Positions 1 through 8,362 of a stretch of DNA of 64,000 nucleotides are shown in pieces. Source of the DNA: Roseateles amylovorans (lineage in GTDB: Bacteria > Pseudomonadota > Gammaproteobacteria > Burkholderiales > Burkholderiaceae_C). Under the pieces are notes generated by a model. The model did not search any database and was not told the origin of the DNA. It saw only the letters and a list, made by a program, of their open reading frames with translations. The stretch's first letter is position 1. The number at the start of each line of letters is the position of its first letter. A program made the translations under genes and the position numbers. Location of the stretch: NCBI RefSeq assembly GCF_025398155.2, contig NZ_CP104562.2:3162001-3226000 (forward strand), read 5' to 3'.

Positions 1-292
1 GCTCGGCGCCGGGATCCTCATCTATACCGCCGGCACCTTCTTCTATCTCAACCGACCGGGCTACCGGCATGGGCATGGCGTGTGGCACTTGTTCGTGCTG
101 GCGGGCACGATGAGCCACTTCTGGGCGGTCGCCGGTTATGCGGTGTGCGTGGAGCAGGGCGCCGAGGTGGCGGCGCAGCGAGCGCCGGTGGTGGGGGCGG
201 TGTCGCGTCCGGCGACGAACACCGCGCTGAAGGTCGCTCGCTCAGCGGAGGGCCACCCTGCGACCCTCTTTGGAAAGGGCCATGCCCGCTGA
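1..292 (+). CDS. hemolysin III / PAQR-family membrane protein, 3' end only
   Basis: The reading frame is open from the left edge (frame starting at base 2) to a TGA at 290-292, so the 5' part lies outside the window. The visible end carries the C-terminal signature of the hemolysin III / YqfA (PAQR) family: a glycine-rich membrane segment (GAGILIYTAGTFFYLNRP), then H-x-H-G-x-W-H-L-F-V-L-A-G-x-M-S-H-F. In the family the two late histidines sit at the membrane face and are thought to bind metal. A short hydrophilic tail follows. Function in bacteria is poorly defined (membrane homeostasis or a hydrolase-like activity). No transcriptional link to the next gene, which is convergent. Confidence 0.8.
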   Translation, partial: LGAGILIYTAGTFFYLNRPGYRHGHGVWHLFVLAGTMSHFWAVAGYAVCVEQGAEVAAQRAPVVGAVSRPATNTALKVARSAEGHPATLFGKGHAR

Positions 293-316
293 TGCTCGCG
301 ACGCACGCGATCCAGA

Positions 317-1354
317 TCACGTCGCGTAGACAACCGGACAGTCCGGTCGAGGCCCCTCCAGCGCCGCAGGGTGATCCCGCGGCACCACCACGCTGCCGAA
401 CAACAGACTGAAGGGCAGCGCGGGAGCCCCCAGCAAGGCCAGGTAAGTGTCCGGGAGATGCTGATGCAGGTTCTCGAAGACGTAGGCAATGAGCTCGCAC
501 GGAATGCTGACCGGACGGACCTGTCCTTCCAGCGGTACCGCTTCGCCCACTGCGGCATAGCCATAGTTTCCTAACGCCAGTCGGGCGGCGGTCGCCATCA
601 GCAGGGCGGCAACCACCATGCCGCCCTGGGGGTGGGGCTGATAGAAATCATGGGTCGCCCAGACCTGGTCCCAGCCGTAGGCGACCGAGTCGAGCGTATT
701 GAATACGCGCCGCACCCGGCCCTCGAAGGGCGTTCCGGGCCCCAGCAGCGCCGCGAATGCCTGATTGCCGGGCGTCATGCCTGCAAAGCTGACACTGGAC
801 ACCGCAAGCCCAGGAATGGCTTGAGACAGCTGCAGCGCCAGCACCGGCGCCAGGGTGCCTCCCAGGCTGTGACCGGTGACGGTGAGTGGCGGCGCCGTCG
901 ACGATGCGGTGCCGGCCGTTGGATGACTCGGCTCGCTCATGCGCCGGGCCGCCTCCAGCAGGGAACACCCGTCCGTGTCCTTCAGCGCCAGCAGCCCCGC
1001 CAGGCCCTGGGCCGTGCCCGCCGAGATGCGGGCGCCCGGCGCCCCGGGCCAGTCCACCATCGTGCCGAAGGGGGAATCCTGCTGGCCGTCCGCCCAGTAG
1101 GCGGCGCAGAACGGATTCGGATAGGTGCCGCGGATGGCCAGCACGCTGTCGCCGCTGCGCCGGTTCCGGGCCATGAAGGCGAAGTTGACCGGCGGCGACG
1201 GGGGATCGGGCAGCCAGGCGACTTCCCAGTCGGCCGCCGTTGGCGTGGCTTCGGCGATATAGCCGGCAATCTTGGCGGGGTCGCCGTAGGCGATGCCCGC
1301 CAGCGTCATCAGCACTGCATCCGGTGTGGGCTGCGTGTCCATCGAGGGATTCAT
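317..1354 (-). CDS. class 3 (fungal-type) lipase-domain protein
   Basis: 345 residues. The nucleophile elbow GHSLGG (Ser163) is the lipase class 3 hallmark, and the strand before it is typical of an alpha/beta hydrolase. Asp and His of the triad should lie downstream (candidates NTLDSVAYG and the H-D-F-Y-Q-P-H region) but cannot be fixed by eye. No signal peptide is apparent. The start has AAGGAG seven bases upstream. It is the last gene of a three-gene minus-strand cassette, 42 bp after the GH18 gene, so a joint role in breaking down host or cell-envelope glycoconjugates and lipids is plausible. Substrate unknown. Confidence 0.8.
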   Translation of the reverse strand: MNPSMDTQPTPDAVLMTLAGIAYGDPAKIAGYIAEATPTAADWEVAWLPDPPSPPVNFAFMARNRRSGDSVLAIRGTYPNPFCAAYWADGQQDSPFGTMVDWPGAPGARISAGTAQGLAGLLALKDTDGCSLLEAARRMSEPSHPTAGTASSTAPPLTVTGHSLGGTLAPVLALQLSQAIPGLAVSSVSFAGMTPGNQAFAALLGPGTPFEGRVRRVFNTLDSVAYGWDQVWATHDFYQPHPQGGMVVAALLMATAARLALGNYGYAAVGEAVPLEGQVRPVSIPCELIAYVFENLHQHLPDTYLALLGAPALPFSLLFGSVVVPRDHPAALEGPRPDCPVVYAT

Positions 1355-1396
1355 GACGGATCTCCTTGCGCGCCGCCTGGCAGCGGCGCGCGCCAG

Positions 1397-2197
1397 TCAA
1401 GGGAGGTTGGCGTGGATGGTGCGCGTCCACGCCCCATCCGGCTCACCGGTCACACGCTGAAGATCCTGGCTGAGGTTCCACAGCATCATGCCGCGCTTGG
1501 TTCCGGCCGGCGGGCTCCATGCCGACAGGGCCGCCGTGTCCGCCAGCGACGTCCCTTGGGTGATCGATCCCACCTTGTCGGACTTCACCCCGATCGAGAT
1601 CTTGGACGCCGGGATCACCGTGCTGTACTGCTCCACCAGCGTCTTCATCTGATCCAGGTGGCTGAAGTACGACATGGTGTTGATGCCATCCAGGCAGGGT
1701 GCGAGGGTCTTGATCACGGCGCTGTCACGGTCGAACAGGTAGGTGTCCATCGTGAGCAGCGCCTGCGGCATTGCCTTTCGCATGCCTTGGACCGTCTTGC
1801 AGAAGGCATCGCCGGGAAACGAGTCCAGGTCCTCGTTGTCGATGTCGAAGCCGTCCAGATCCCAGCGCTCTGCCAGATCCGCGCACCAGGCACCGAACGC
1901 ATCAGGATCGGTGATGCCGGTGTTCCAGCCCACCGCCGGCGATGGGGTGCCGATGATGGAGAGCATGATCTTCAACGTCGGCGAGGACTGCCTCAGAGCC
2001 GCGATCCCTGCCCGAATCGAGTCCCCGCTGTTGGCCTTCTGCAGGAACTCCTGACACGTCGTGTTGCCGGGGAACAGGTTGGCGAACGCCAGCACGAGCA
2101 CGTCGATGTAGGGCGGCGTCTGCGGCAGCGTCGGTCCTTCACCCGGCCCGGAAGGCTCATAGCCGAGCCAGAAGGCGGTGTAGGTCTGATCGGCCAT
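1397..2197 (-). CDS. GH18 family glycosidase (endo-beta-N-acetylglucosaminidase/chitinase-like)
   Basis: 266 residues from ATG at 2197. The frame is open well upstream to 2956, but that part reads as nonsense and overlaps the preceding gene, so the ATG two bases after that gene's stop is preferred. The GH18 catalytic signature DxxDxDxE is present as D115-G-F-D118-I-D120-N-E122, with E122 the expected acid. Later segments (INTMSYF, KISIGVKSDKVG, GMMLWNL) match the beta-strand order of GH18 barrels, notably small EndoH-like enzymes. No classical signal peptide is seen, so export (if any) would need another route. The flanking genes are a beta-rich unknown protein and a lipase. Endoglycosidase versus chitinase activity cannot be told apart here. 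Confidence 0.8.
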   Translation of the reverse strand: MADQTYTAFWLGYEPSGPGEGPTLPQTPPYIDVLVLAFANLFPGNTTCQEFLQKANSGDSIRAGIAALRQSSPTLKIMLSIIGTPSPAVGWNTGITDPDAFGAWCADLAERWDLDGFDIDNEDLDSFPGDAFCKTVQGMRKAMPQALLTMDTYLFDRDSAVIKTLAPCLDGINTMSYFSHLDQMKTLVEQYSTVIPASKISIGVKSDKVGSITQGTSLADTAALSAWSPPAGTKRGMMLWNLSQDLQRVTGEPDGAWTRTIHANLP

Positions 2198-2199
2198 GA

Positions 2200-2739
2200 T
2201 CAGATCGCCGTCCCGCCGCTGGCCGTCGGCACGGCATACACCACGGCATCGATGGGCGCCTTGGTGATGTCCGGTCCGCTGTAGTAGACCAGGCGCTGGG
2301 TCGGGGTGGCGATCAGCGAGCCGGTGGATGTGCTGGAAAGCTGGACCATTCCCCGCCATCCGGTCCCGTTCTGGGGTTGCGCTGCGTCGGCCGACGACAG
2401 CTGCGGCAAGCATTGCACGCCGTAGATCAAGGTCTGTCCGACGCCGATCTTCTGATTCAGAAAGCCGCGACCGGTGGACGCAAAGAAGTTGTCGTAGAAG
2501 TTGACATTGCCGCTGGCGTCGATCACCTGCGCCTGCAAAGCCTTCTGACCCGCGCCCTGGTTGAAGTCGGTGGTCTCCTGGTAGGTCAGGTTGAAGTTGA
2601 CCGACTGCGGGCCGCCGGGCGGCAGTGACACCTGTACCCAGAGTCCCTGAATGGCAAACGGGTTGACGGCGCCGGGGGGCAGCACACCGCTTGGAACCAG
2701 GAACTCTGCCAGGACCTCGAAGGAGGAAAGAACAGCCAT
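2200..2739 (-). CDS. uncharacterised beta-rich protein, first gene of the GH18/lipase cassette
   Basis: 179 residues; not recognised. The sequence is rich in short alternating hydrophobic/polar stretches (IQGLWVQVSLPPGG, VNFNLTYQETTDF, GQTLIYGVQCLP), as in a beta-sandwich. It has no signal peptide or membrane segment. The start is supported by GGGAG seven bases upstream. Its stop codon is followed after two bases by the GH18 ATG, so the two are probably translationally coupled. A carbohydrate-binding or partner role for the glycosidase is possible from context only. Confidence 0.6.
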   Translation of the reverse strand: MAVLSSFEVLAEFLVPSGVLPPGAVNPFAIQGLWVQVSLPPGGPQSVNFNLTYQETTDFNQGAGQKALQAQVIDASGNVNFYDNFFASTGRGFLNQKIGVGQTLIYGVQCLPQLSSADAAQPQNGTGWRGMVQLSSTSTGSLIATPTQRLVYYSGPDITKAPIDAVVYAVPTASGGTAI

Positions 2740-2884
2740 GATGGAACTCCCTGTGATGCCACCCGGGTGGGTGATGAAGCCGGATTGAAGGACGCGTCGA
2801 GGCCGGGCATCGCTGGAAGGATTTCCGGAATCGACACCTCAGTCTGGATCCGGTCTCCGGCGGGAGGACATCAGCAGTTTGCCG

Positions 2885-3070
2885 ATTCCAAGGGGCCAAA
2901 CGGCGGAGATGCCGAACGCCTTTCCGGCTGACGCAAAGATCGACGGCGAATCGCAAACCTGCCGCATCTGCGACCGCGAGTCGATCCGCCGTGGCTGATG
3001 TCTGCGCGCACTTGGCTAGGCATTTCCGACGGCGGGTTTCCGTGAATGGCCAATTGGCATGGGAGTGACG
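2885..3070 (-). pseudogene. decayed partial copy of the small secreted-protein gene at 5377-5928
   Basis: This stretch is clearly similar at DNA level to 5475-5640; both contain CGGCTGACGCAAAGATCG. Read on the minus strand it gives ADAAGLRFAVDLCVSRKGV, matching ADAAGLRFAADLCVSREGV of the intact gene. Upstream of that peptide the frame is broken (about one base shifted near 2990) and there is an in-frame TAG near 3016, so it cannot be a functional gene. The two copies flank the 749-residue effector-like gene. The intervening gene may have been inserted beside, or carried with, a duplicated segment. Confidence 0.7.
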
Positions 3071-3089
3071 TCGCCGTCAGGATCTTGGT

Positions 3090-5339
3090 ATGCACCAGGG
3101 CCAGCCTGTGCGCATCCCAACTTGTCCGCCTTTCGGAGTGGCCATGCCGCCAGCACACCCGCGCCAATCGTCCATCCACGCCGCGCCCGAAGCGTCGCCA
3201 TCACATACGCCTTCGGCGCTGCATGTTCGAGCCGACGCTCGCCAGGCTTCGCCAGGGTTGGTACTGCAGCAATATGCTGCGCTGGACCGAATGGTGGGCG
3301 GCAGCCGTACCCTGACCGATCAGCGACGGATGATCGAGCAGATCCACAGCAGCCCACGGCAACTCAAGGGTTGGGCCACAGCGCAACATGGCGCTGCAAT
3401 GTCCACGAGCGTTGCGCAGCTTGCGGCGCCGGTTCCTGTCAGCGCGGAAAAGACAGGCTTTCAAGATCGGTATCGAGATCCCACCAGCGAGGTTGAGTTC
3501 ATCAAGCTGTCTGACAAACGCTTCCTGCTCAACGGCCAGATCATCGAATGGAAAGACCCTGACTATGTCCGCCGCGATGGGGCCAAGGCCGACCTGCGCG
3601 CCTTGAGCGAAACGCCCGAGCAAGACGCCGACGTGCTCGATATCAGCCAAGGTGAATCAGCCTACCTGCCTTCTGATGCCTCGGCGATCAAGAAGATTCG
3701 CACCACCAACGCTAGTCCGTGCGTGATTCTCAGCATTCATGACACAAAGACGAGGGCGACGATGATGGCCCACATTCATCGAAAGAACCGCGTTGCGGTT
3801 CTAATCGAAGACGCCGTGCAGAAATTCACCGAAGAGAACGTGAACCTGTCCGTCTCCATCGTCACCTTGGCGTACAGCGACGACGACCCCGAACGACAGA
3901 AGGAGGAACGCGCTGTCCAGGATGAGCTGATCAAGACCATCAAGAGCAGTGTGGCGTCGGAGCTCTGCATAGGCGAGTCCGAGATCGCCATCGTGGCGGA
4001 CCAGGAGAACGCCATGATCAACGCGGAGGACGGAAGCCTGACGCATCCGGAGAACGCATCCGTCTCGGCAAGTCGGGGCCAGTTGGGGGCGTGGCGCGCA
4101 ATGACGACCGAAGAAGGTTGGGACGGTGCTGCGGCAGTGGACGGGACCAAGGGCTTCAAGACGAGAACCGCCAACGTCATGCCGGAAGACGCGGCTGCCT
4201 TGCAACGGGCGACATCCTCAACCGCTTCCGCCAGTTCTTTCTCCTCATCCACCACGGCGCAGCGAAAGGTGATCGTGAACGGTGAAGAGAGAGCGGTCGC
4301 CCCCCTCGTGGAAAACGACGAATGGATGCGAAAGAAGGTCTCAGATTCCGTCGAGAGGACTTTCCTCGACGAGGAAGAATTGGAAGACTACAAGGCCAAC
4401 AGAAGCAGGCATATCGGCACCTTGCGCGACGCGCCAGTCGGCAACGAGGTTTGGGTCCGCTTCAATCCGTCGAAGAAGTACGTGATGGGCGAGTCGCATA
4501 CGAAATTGGTTCTCAGCCACGTCACCAAGGCGGTCAAGACCACCAACTTTCAGCACGAACGGTTTTCAAAGCTCGGGACCATTCGCCAGCAGGGGTACAC
4601 CCATCTGGCCGAAGGAACAGAGGCGATGAACAAACCCCGTTACGAGCTTTACGGCGTTGACATGGCACGCGACCAACAGATTGACCGTTACGCGCTGGAA
4701 TCTCCGATGCCAAAGATCGCCTTCTGCCTCGAGGGAATCGAAGAAGAGCTGACATCGCCCGACGCGGAGAAAGGTAGCTACTTCAAGGGCGTCTACCCGC
4801 AATACCTGCAACTCTCTTTCAGCTTGGTGAAGGATCTGTCGATTCTGCTGAGCGATCAGCGTCTGATCGATCGGTCTCCCCTCAAGACTGTGCTTTCCTA
4901 TATCAAATCCAGTGAGCTCGATTTTGAAGAGGTGCAGAGGTTCGCCCAATACCTGATCCAGTCGCCCGTCGACAAAAAGCCCGGCCAACGGAGTCTGGAT
5001 AACTTCCTCCTCTACTGCAGGATGTTCATCTTCGACACGTTGAGAGAAGGAAACAAGTCGGCGGACAGGACGCGCGACCCGACCTCCGAACTGGTTAAAC
5101 GCAAGCGACGGGACGGCGACGACCTGACCAACCCGATTCTTCCCGGCGAGGAATCCACCAAGGACGCGTTGTCATACATCCGGGATGAGGAAATGATGAA
5201 TCACATCAGGAGTGATGTGCAGTTTGTGGGAATGGGTGACGCACACGCCCGCCGACTGGCGCCTCGACTGATCAGCAGAGGTTTCACAGTCATCCACGTG
5301 CCCAAGGAGGACTTCAACGGGACCACCAAGACCTTCTAG
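3090..5339 (+). CDS. putative multidomain effector/toxin with CheD-like deamidase triad and GExH/GDxH domain
   Basis: 749 residues from ATG 3090; ATG 3144 (Met19) has a better Shine-Dalgarno (GGAG, five-base spacer) and may be the true start. Residues 1-125 are low-complexity and hydrophilic, with an LQQYAALDRM / IEQIHSSPRQL stretch resembling N-termini of cargo of extracellular contractile injection systems. Residues 200-265 hold T205-(5)-C211-(16)-H228 in an SPCVILSIHD...MMAHIH context. The spacing equals that of the CheD glutamine deamidase triad (Thr21, Cys27, His44 in Thermotoga maritima CheD, from memory). After a Ser-rich linker (375-390), residues 455-749 contain GESH (467-470) and GDAH (716-719), reminiscent of TraB/ChaN-type hydrolase folds. 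No signal peptide or immunity gene is obvious. Functions are inferred. Confidence 0.6.
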   Translation: MHQGQPVRIPTCPPFGVAMPPAHPRQSSIHAAPEASPSHTPSALHVRADARQASPGLVLQQYAALDRMVGGSRTLTDQRRMIEQIHSSPRQLKGWATAQHGAAMSTSVAQLAAPVPVSAEKTGFQDRYRDPTSEVEFIKLSDKRFLLNGQIIEWKDPDYVRRDGAKADLRALSETPEQDADVLDISQGESAYLPSDASAIKKIRTTNASPCVILSIHDTKTRATMMAHIHRKNRVAVLIEDAVQKFTEENVNLSVSIVTLAYSDDDPERQKEERAVQDELIKTIKSSVASELCIGESEIAIVADQENAMINAEDGSLTHPENASVSASRGQLGAWRAMTTEEGWDGAAAVDGTKGFKTRTANVMPEDAAALQRATSSTASASSFSSSTTAQRKVIVNGEERAVAPLVENDEWMRKKVSDSVERTFLDEEELEDYKANRSRHIGTLRDAPVGNEVWVRFNPSKKYVMGESHTKLVLSHVTKAVKTTNFQHERFSKLGTIRQQGYTHLAEGTEAMNKPRYELYGVDMARDQQIDRYALESPMPKIAFCLEGIEEELTSPDAEKGSYFKGVYPQYLQLSFSLVKDLSILLSDQRLIDRSPLKTVLSYIKSSELDFEEVQRFAQYLIQSPVDKKPGQRSLDNFLLYCRMFIFDTLREGNKSADRTRDPTSELVKRKRRDGDDLTNPILPGEESTKDALSYIRDEEMMNHIRSDVQFVGMGDAHARRLAPRLISRGFTVIHVPKEDFNGTTKTF

Positions 5340-5376
5340 CCGCCGACCCGCGTTCCACTGGCCGGTCGAGACCCTG

Positions 5377-5928
5377 TCATTGGCCGTCGCTTGGCATCGG
5401 GCGGCAGGTCGGCGATTCCACCTCATACCCCAGCCAAAAATAGAGGTGAACGTGGAGCCGCTTGCCGCGGCGTTCGGTCAGGTGCACGCCTTCCCGGCTG
5501 ACGCAAAGATCGGCGGCGAATCGCAACCCCGCCGCATCCGCCACCACCAGGCGATCCGCGGTGCTGGTGACTGCACGCACCTTGCCAAAGACAGCAACGC
5601 CGATGAACGGCATCTCGGCCCAGTGGGCAGGGACCTTGGCTTGGTAGATGTACGCCGGCTGGCCTGACAGGGGGTTCGAGGCGTTGACCTTGTCCTCAGC
5701 AAGACGGAGGTCGCTGGCGCTGAGCTGCTTGCAGCATTTCGACCGAGACCTTGAATCAGGAAACTGCAACTGAAGGGTGGATGCCAGGTCGAGCGGCGAC
5801 GCGCTGACGACGGTGAGATGCCCGTCGCCGTCCATGCTGGCAATGCCAAAGGTCGGGCCCGGGGAGGCGATCGCTGCACTTGTCGTGAGCAGCGACGCGC
5901 TGAGGATTTGCTTGAGAGTCATCGGCAC
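5377..5928 (-). CDS. small secreted protein of unknown function
   Basis: 183 residues from GTG 5928; ATG 5922 is an alternative two codons in. AGGG lies four bases before the GTG. The N-terminus is a signal peptide (LKQILSASLLTTSAAIA) with likely cleavage after SAAIA or just beyond. The mature protein has two adjacent Cys (CCKQLSASDL), one more in DLCVSREGV and one near the C-terminus (SPTCRP), so disulphides are possible. No known domain recognised. A truncated copy of its C-terminal half lies at 2885-3070. It is convergent with the effector-like gene (37 bp between stops). Confidence 0.6.
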   Translation of the reverse strand: MPMTLKQILSASLLTTSAAIASPGPTFGIASMDGDGHLTVVSASPLDLASTLQLQFPDSRSRSKCCKQLSASDLRLAEDKVNASNPLSGQPAYIYQAKVPAHWAEMPFIGVAVFGKVRAVTSTADRLVVADAAGLRFAADLCVSREGVHLTERRGKRLHVHLYFWLGYEVESPTCRPMPSDGQ

Positions 5929-6038
5929 ACAACCCTGAAATGCAGATCGACGTCAAAGGCTTGCTCCGCCTTAGCTTGCGGCAGCGCAGTCCGAATTGCA
6001 GGGCTGCGTTGACCGGCGGCGTTGGCCGGTAGCGTACG

Positions 6039-6950
6039 TCATGGCGCCAACAGGCCCGACGCAGCGGCCACCCCCGCCCCGGCCACACCCGCCTCCGCCT
6101 CCAGCACCTCGAAAAAGCTCCTCACCATCCGCATGTCGCGCCGCTCGCCCAGGCAGACCACATGCGCGCAGGTGCGCGCTTCGGTGTCGCTGAGCCGGAC
6201 CGCATGCAGCCCCGGCCCGGGAACGAACTCCACTTCCGAGACCGCCGCCAGCCCGAGGCCTTGCACCACCGCCTCGCGAATGATCTCGCGGCTGCCGATC
6301 TCCATGACGACCTTCGGCTCCACCTCAGCCGCCTTGAGCGCCGCCTCGAAGGCCTTGCGCGTGGTGGAGCCTTGCTCGCGCATGATCAGTGGCTCACCGG
6401 CCAGCTCGGCGGTGCGGATGCTGCGCCGTTTGGCAAACCGATGACCCGCCGGCACCAGCATCACCACCGGATGCTCGCTGTAGGGCAGGGCGACGAAACG
6501 CCGGTCGCGCGAGAACTGCGCCAGCACCCCGACATCGGCCCGGTAGTCGAGCAACCGCTCCAGCACATCCTGTGAGTTGCCGGTGCTCACCGAGATCGTG
6601 ATGCCCGGATAACGCCGGTTGTAGAGCGCCAGCATCTTGGTGACGTGGTACGGCCCCACCGCCGCCACTCGCAGATGCCCGGAGCGCAGCTCACCCGCAT
6701 CGGCCAGCAACTGCCGCGCCTCCGACTCCAGGCTGAAGATCTGCCGGGAGATCTGCAGCAGCCGATCGCCGAGTTCCGTCGGCTGCACCCGCCGGCCGTA
6801 TCGATGGAACAGCTCCACCCGGTAGCTCTCCTCCAGCTCCCGCACCTGTGTCGTGATCGTCGGCTGGCTCACATGGAGTTGTTCCGCCGCCTTGGTGAAG
6901 CCGCCGTGGCTGGCCACCGCATGAAACGACCGCAATTGTGTCAAACGCAT
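6039..6950 (-). CDS. LysR-family transcriptional regulator of the phosphonate cluster
   Basis: 303 residues. The N-terminal winged helix-turn-helix (residues 2-60; FTKAAEQLHVSQPTITTQVREL) is classical LysR, and the rest is a periplasmic-binding-protein-like effector domain. The gene is divergent from phnA with a 141 bp gap that contains an AT-rich imperfect inverted repeat at 6989-7027, a good candidate binding site. LysR regulators next to phnA/phnW-type operons commonly respond to 2-aminoethylphosphonate or phosphonoacetate. That this one controls 7092-14953 is inferred from position. Confidence 0.9.
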   Translation of the reverse strand: MRLTQLRSFHAVASHGGFTKAAEQLHVSQPTITTQVRELEESYRVELFHRYGRRVQPTELGDRLLQISRQIFSLESEARQLLADAGELRSGHLRVAAVGPYHVTKMLALYNRRYPGITISVSTGNSQDVLERLLDYRADVGVLAQFSRDRRFVALPYSEHPVVMLVPAGHRFAKRRSIRTAELAGEPLIMREQGSTTRKAFEAALKAAEVEPKVVMEIGSREIIREAVVQGLGLAAVSEVEFVPGPGLHAVRLSDTEARTCAHVVCLGERRDMRMVRSFFEVLEAEAGVAGAGVAAASGLLAP

Positions 6951-6988
6951 GAATCGAGGCTCCCGAATTTCCCAGGGGTTCTATAGCT

Positions 6989-7027
6989 TCACTCAATTTG
7001 AAATCAGAAAACATTGAATTTGTGTGA
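6989..7027. promoter_or_regulatory. imperfect inverted repeat between the LysR gene and phnA (candidate operator)
   Basis: The left arm is TCACTCAATTTGAA (6989-7002). The right arm is TTGAATTTGTGTGA (7014-7027), whose reverse complement matches the left at 11 of 14 positions, with an 11 bp spacer. The local sequence is far more AT-rich than its surroundings, as expected for a divergent promoter. LysR proteins bind such interrupted dyads. Confidence 0.5.
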
Positions 7028-7091
7028 ATCGACCTGGGCAGCAACAGTCACGTCCCTGAAGCCACCGATCGCTCACGCCTCCGAATTCACC

Positions 7092-8351
7092 ATGCCATCG
7101 CACACTGATCTCACCGCCGACCACGATCCCCTCCACGTCAACGGACGAACCTACCGCATGCCGGTCGAGCCCGTCGTGGTGCTGTGCATCGATGGGTGCG
7201 AGCCGGACTACCTGACCCAGGCCCTGATGGCCGGCCAGATGCCGCAGCTCCAGCGCCTCCTGGCCCGCGGCACCACCTGCACGGTGGATGCGGTGATGCC
7301 CACCTTCACCAATCCCAACAACCTGTCCATCGTCACCGGTGTGCCGCCGGCGCAGCACGGCATCGCCGGCAACTACTTCCTCGATCGCTCCACCGGCGAG
7401 GCGGTGATGATGAATGAACCCGAGTACCTGCGGGCACCGACCCTGCTGGCCGCGTTCTCGGCCGCAGGCGTCGAGGTGGCCGTGGTCACGGCAAAGGACA
7501 AGCTCCGCCGCTTGCTCGGCCACGGCCTGACGGCCGGCATCTGCTTCTCTGCCGAGAAGGCCGACCAGGCCACGCTGGCCCACGGCGGCATCGACGATGT
7601 GCCTGCCTTCGTCGGCCTGCCCGTCCCGGATGTCTACAGCGCGGCCCTGAGCGAATTCGTCTTTGCCGCGGGCGTGGCCCTGCTGCGCGCCGGCAAGGCC
7701 CGCATGCTCTATCTGTCGACCACCGATTACGTCCAGCACAAGTGCGCCCCGGGCACGCCCGGCGCTAACGCGTTCTACGCCATGCTGGACCGGTATCTCG
7801 GCGAGCTCGACGCGCTCGGCGCACGCATCGCCCTGACGGCCGACCACGGCATGAATGCGAAGACCGATGCCGCCGGTGCGCCGCAGGTGACCTATCTGCA
7901 GCCGCCCTTGGATGCCGCGCTGGGGGCGGGGTCGGCCCGGGTGATCCTGCCCATCACCGATCCCTATGTGGCCCACCATGGCGCCCTGGGCTCCTTCGCC
8001 TGCGTGTACCTGCAAGATCCCGCGCAAGCCCCGGACGCGGCCGCCTTGCTGGGCCAACTGCCGGGCGTGCAGATGGTGCTCACCCAGCAGGCAGCGGCCG
8101 ATCGATTCGAATTGCCGACCGACCGCATCGGCGACCTGATCATCGTGGCGGACCGCTTGAACGTGCTGGGCACCGCGCCCGAACGTCACGATCTGAGCGG
8201 GCTGGACCTGCCGCTGCGCTCGCACGGCGGCCTGTCGGAGCAACAGGTGCCGCTGCTGTTCAACCGCCGCCTCGCACGCCTGCCGGCCGATCGGCGCCTG
8301 CGCAATTTCGATGCCTTCGAGCTGTTGCTCAACCACACCCTGCCGGCCTGA
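7092..8351 (+). CDS. phnA: phosphonoacetate hydrolase
   Basis: 419 residues. The frame is open from 7014 only via a TTG without a ribosome binding site; ATG 7092 gives the usual family N-terminus (HVNGRTYRMP). Alkaline-phosphatase superfamily features are present: first metal ligand in CIDG (Asp34), nucleophile Thr in MPTFTNPNN (about residue 73), ADHG metal site, and His-containing SHGG near the C-terminus. The enzyme cleaves the C-P bond of phosphonoacetate to acetate and phosphate and is a cytoplasmic zinc enzyme. It is the first gene of the operon; 11 bp separate it from the iron alcohol dehydrogenase. Together with phnY it forms the hydrolytic branch of 2-aminoethylphosphonate catabolism. 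Confidence 0.92.
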   Translation: MPSHTDLTADHDPLHVNGRTYRMPVEPVVVLCIDGCEPDYLTQALMAGQMPQLQRLLARGTTCTVDAVMPTFTNPNNLSIVTGVPPAQHGIAGNYFLDRSTGEAVMMNEPEYLRAPTLLAAFSAAGVEVAVVTAKDKLRRLLGHGLTAGICFSAEKADQATLAHGGIDDVPAFVGLPVPDVYSAALSEFVFAAGVALLRAGKARMLYLSTTDYVQHKCAPGTPGANAFYAMLDRYLGELDALGARIALTADHGMNAKTDAAGAPQVTYLQPPLDAALGAGSARVILPITDPYVAHHGALGSFACVYLQDPAQAPDAAALLGQLPGVQMVLTQQAAADRFELPTDRIGDLIIVADRLNVLGTAPERHDLSGLDLPLRSHGGLSEQQVPLLFNRRLARLPADRRLRNFDAFELLLNHTLPA

Positions 8352-8362
8352 GGCCACTTGCC

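Noticed and set aside
2140..2197. Shared peptide FWLGYE between the GH18 N-terminus and the C-terminus of the protein at 5377-5928
   Set aside because: Only six identical residues with no extended similarity; probably chance.
632..2284. 550-codon plus-strand frame antisense to the lipase and GH18 genes
   Set aside because: Arg/Gln/His-rich composition and no domains, while the opposite strand has two clear catalytic signatures.
2930..2950. GACGCAAAG motif resembling part of a cyclic-di-GMP (GEMM) riboswitch, also near 5500
   Set aside because: Both occurrences lie in the coding sequence (or its decayed copy) of the same small protein, and the rest of the riboswitch consensus (GCAAACC upstream, tetraloop/receptor) is not seen.
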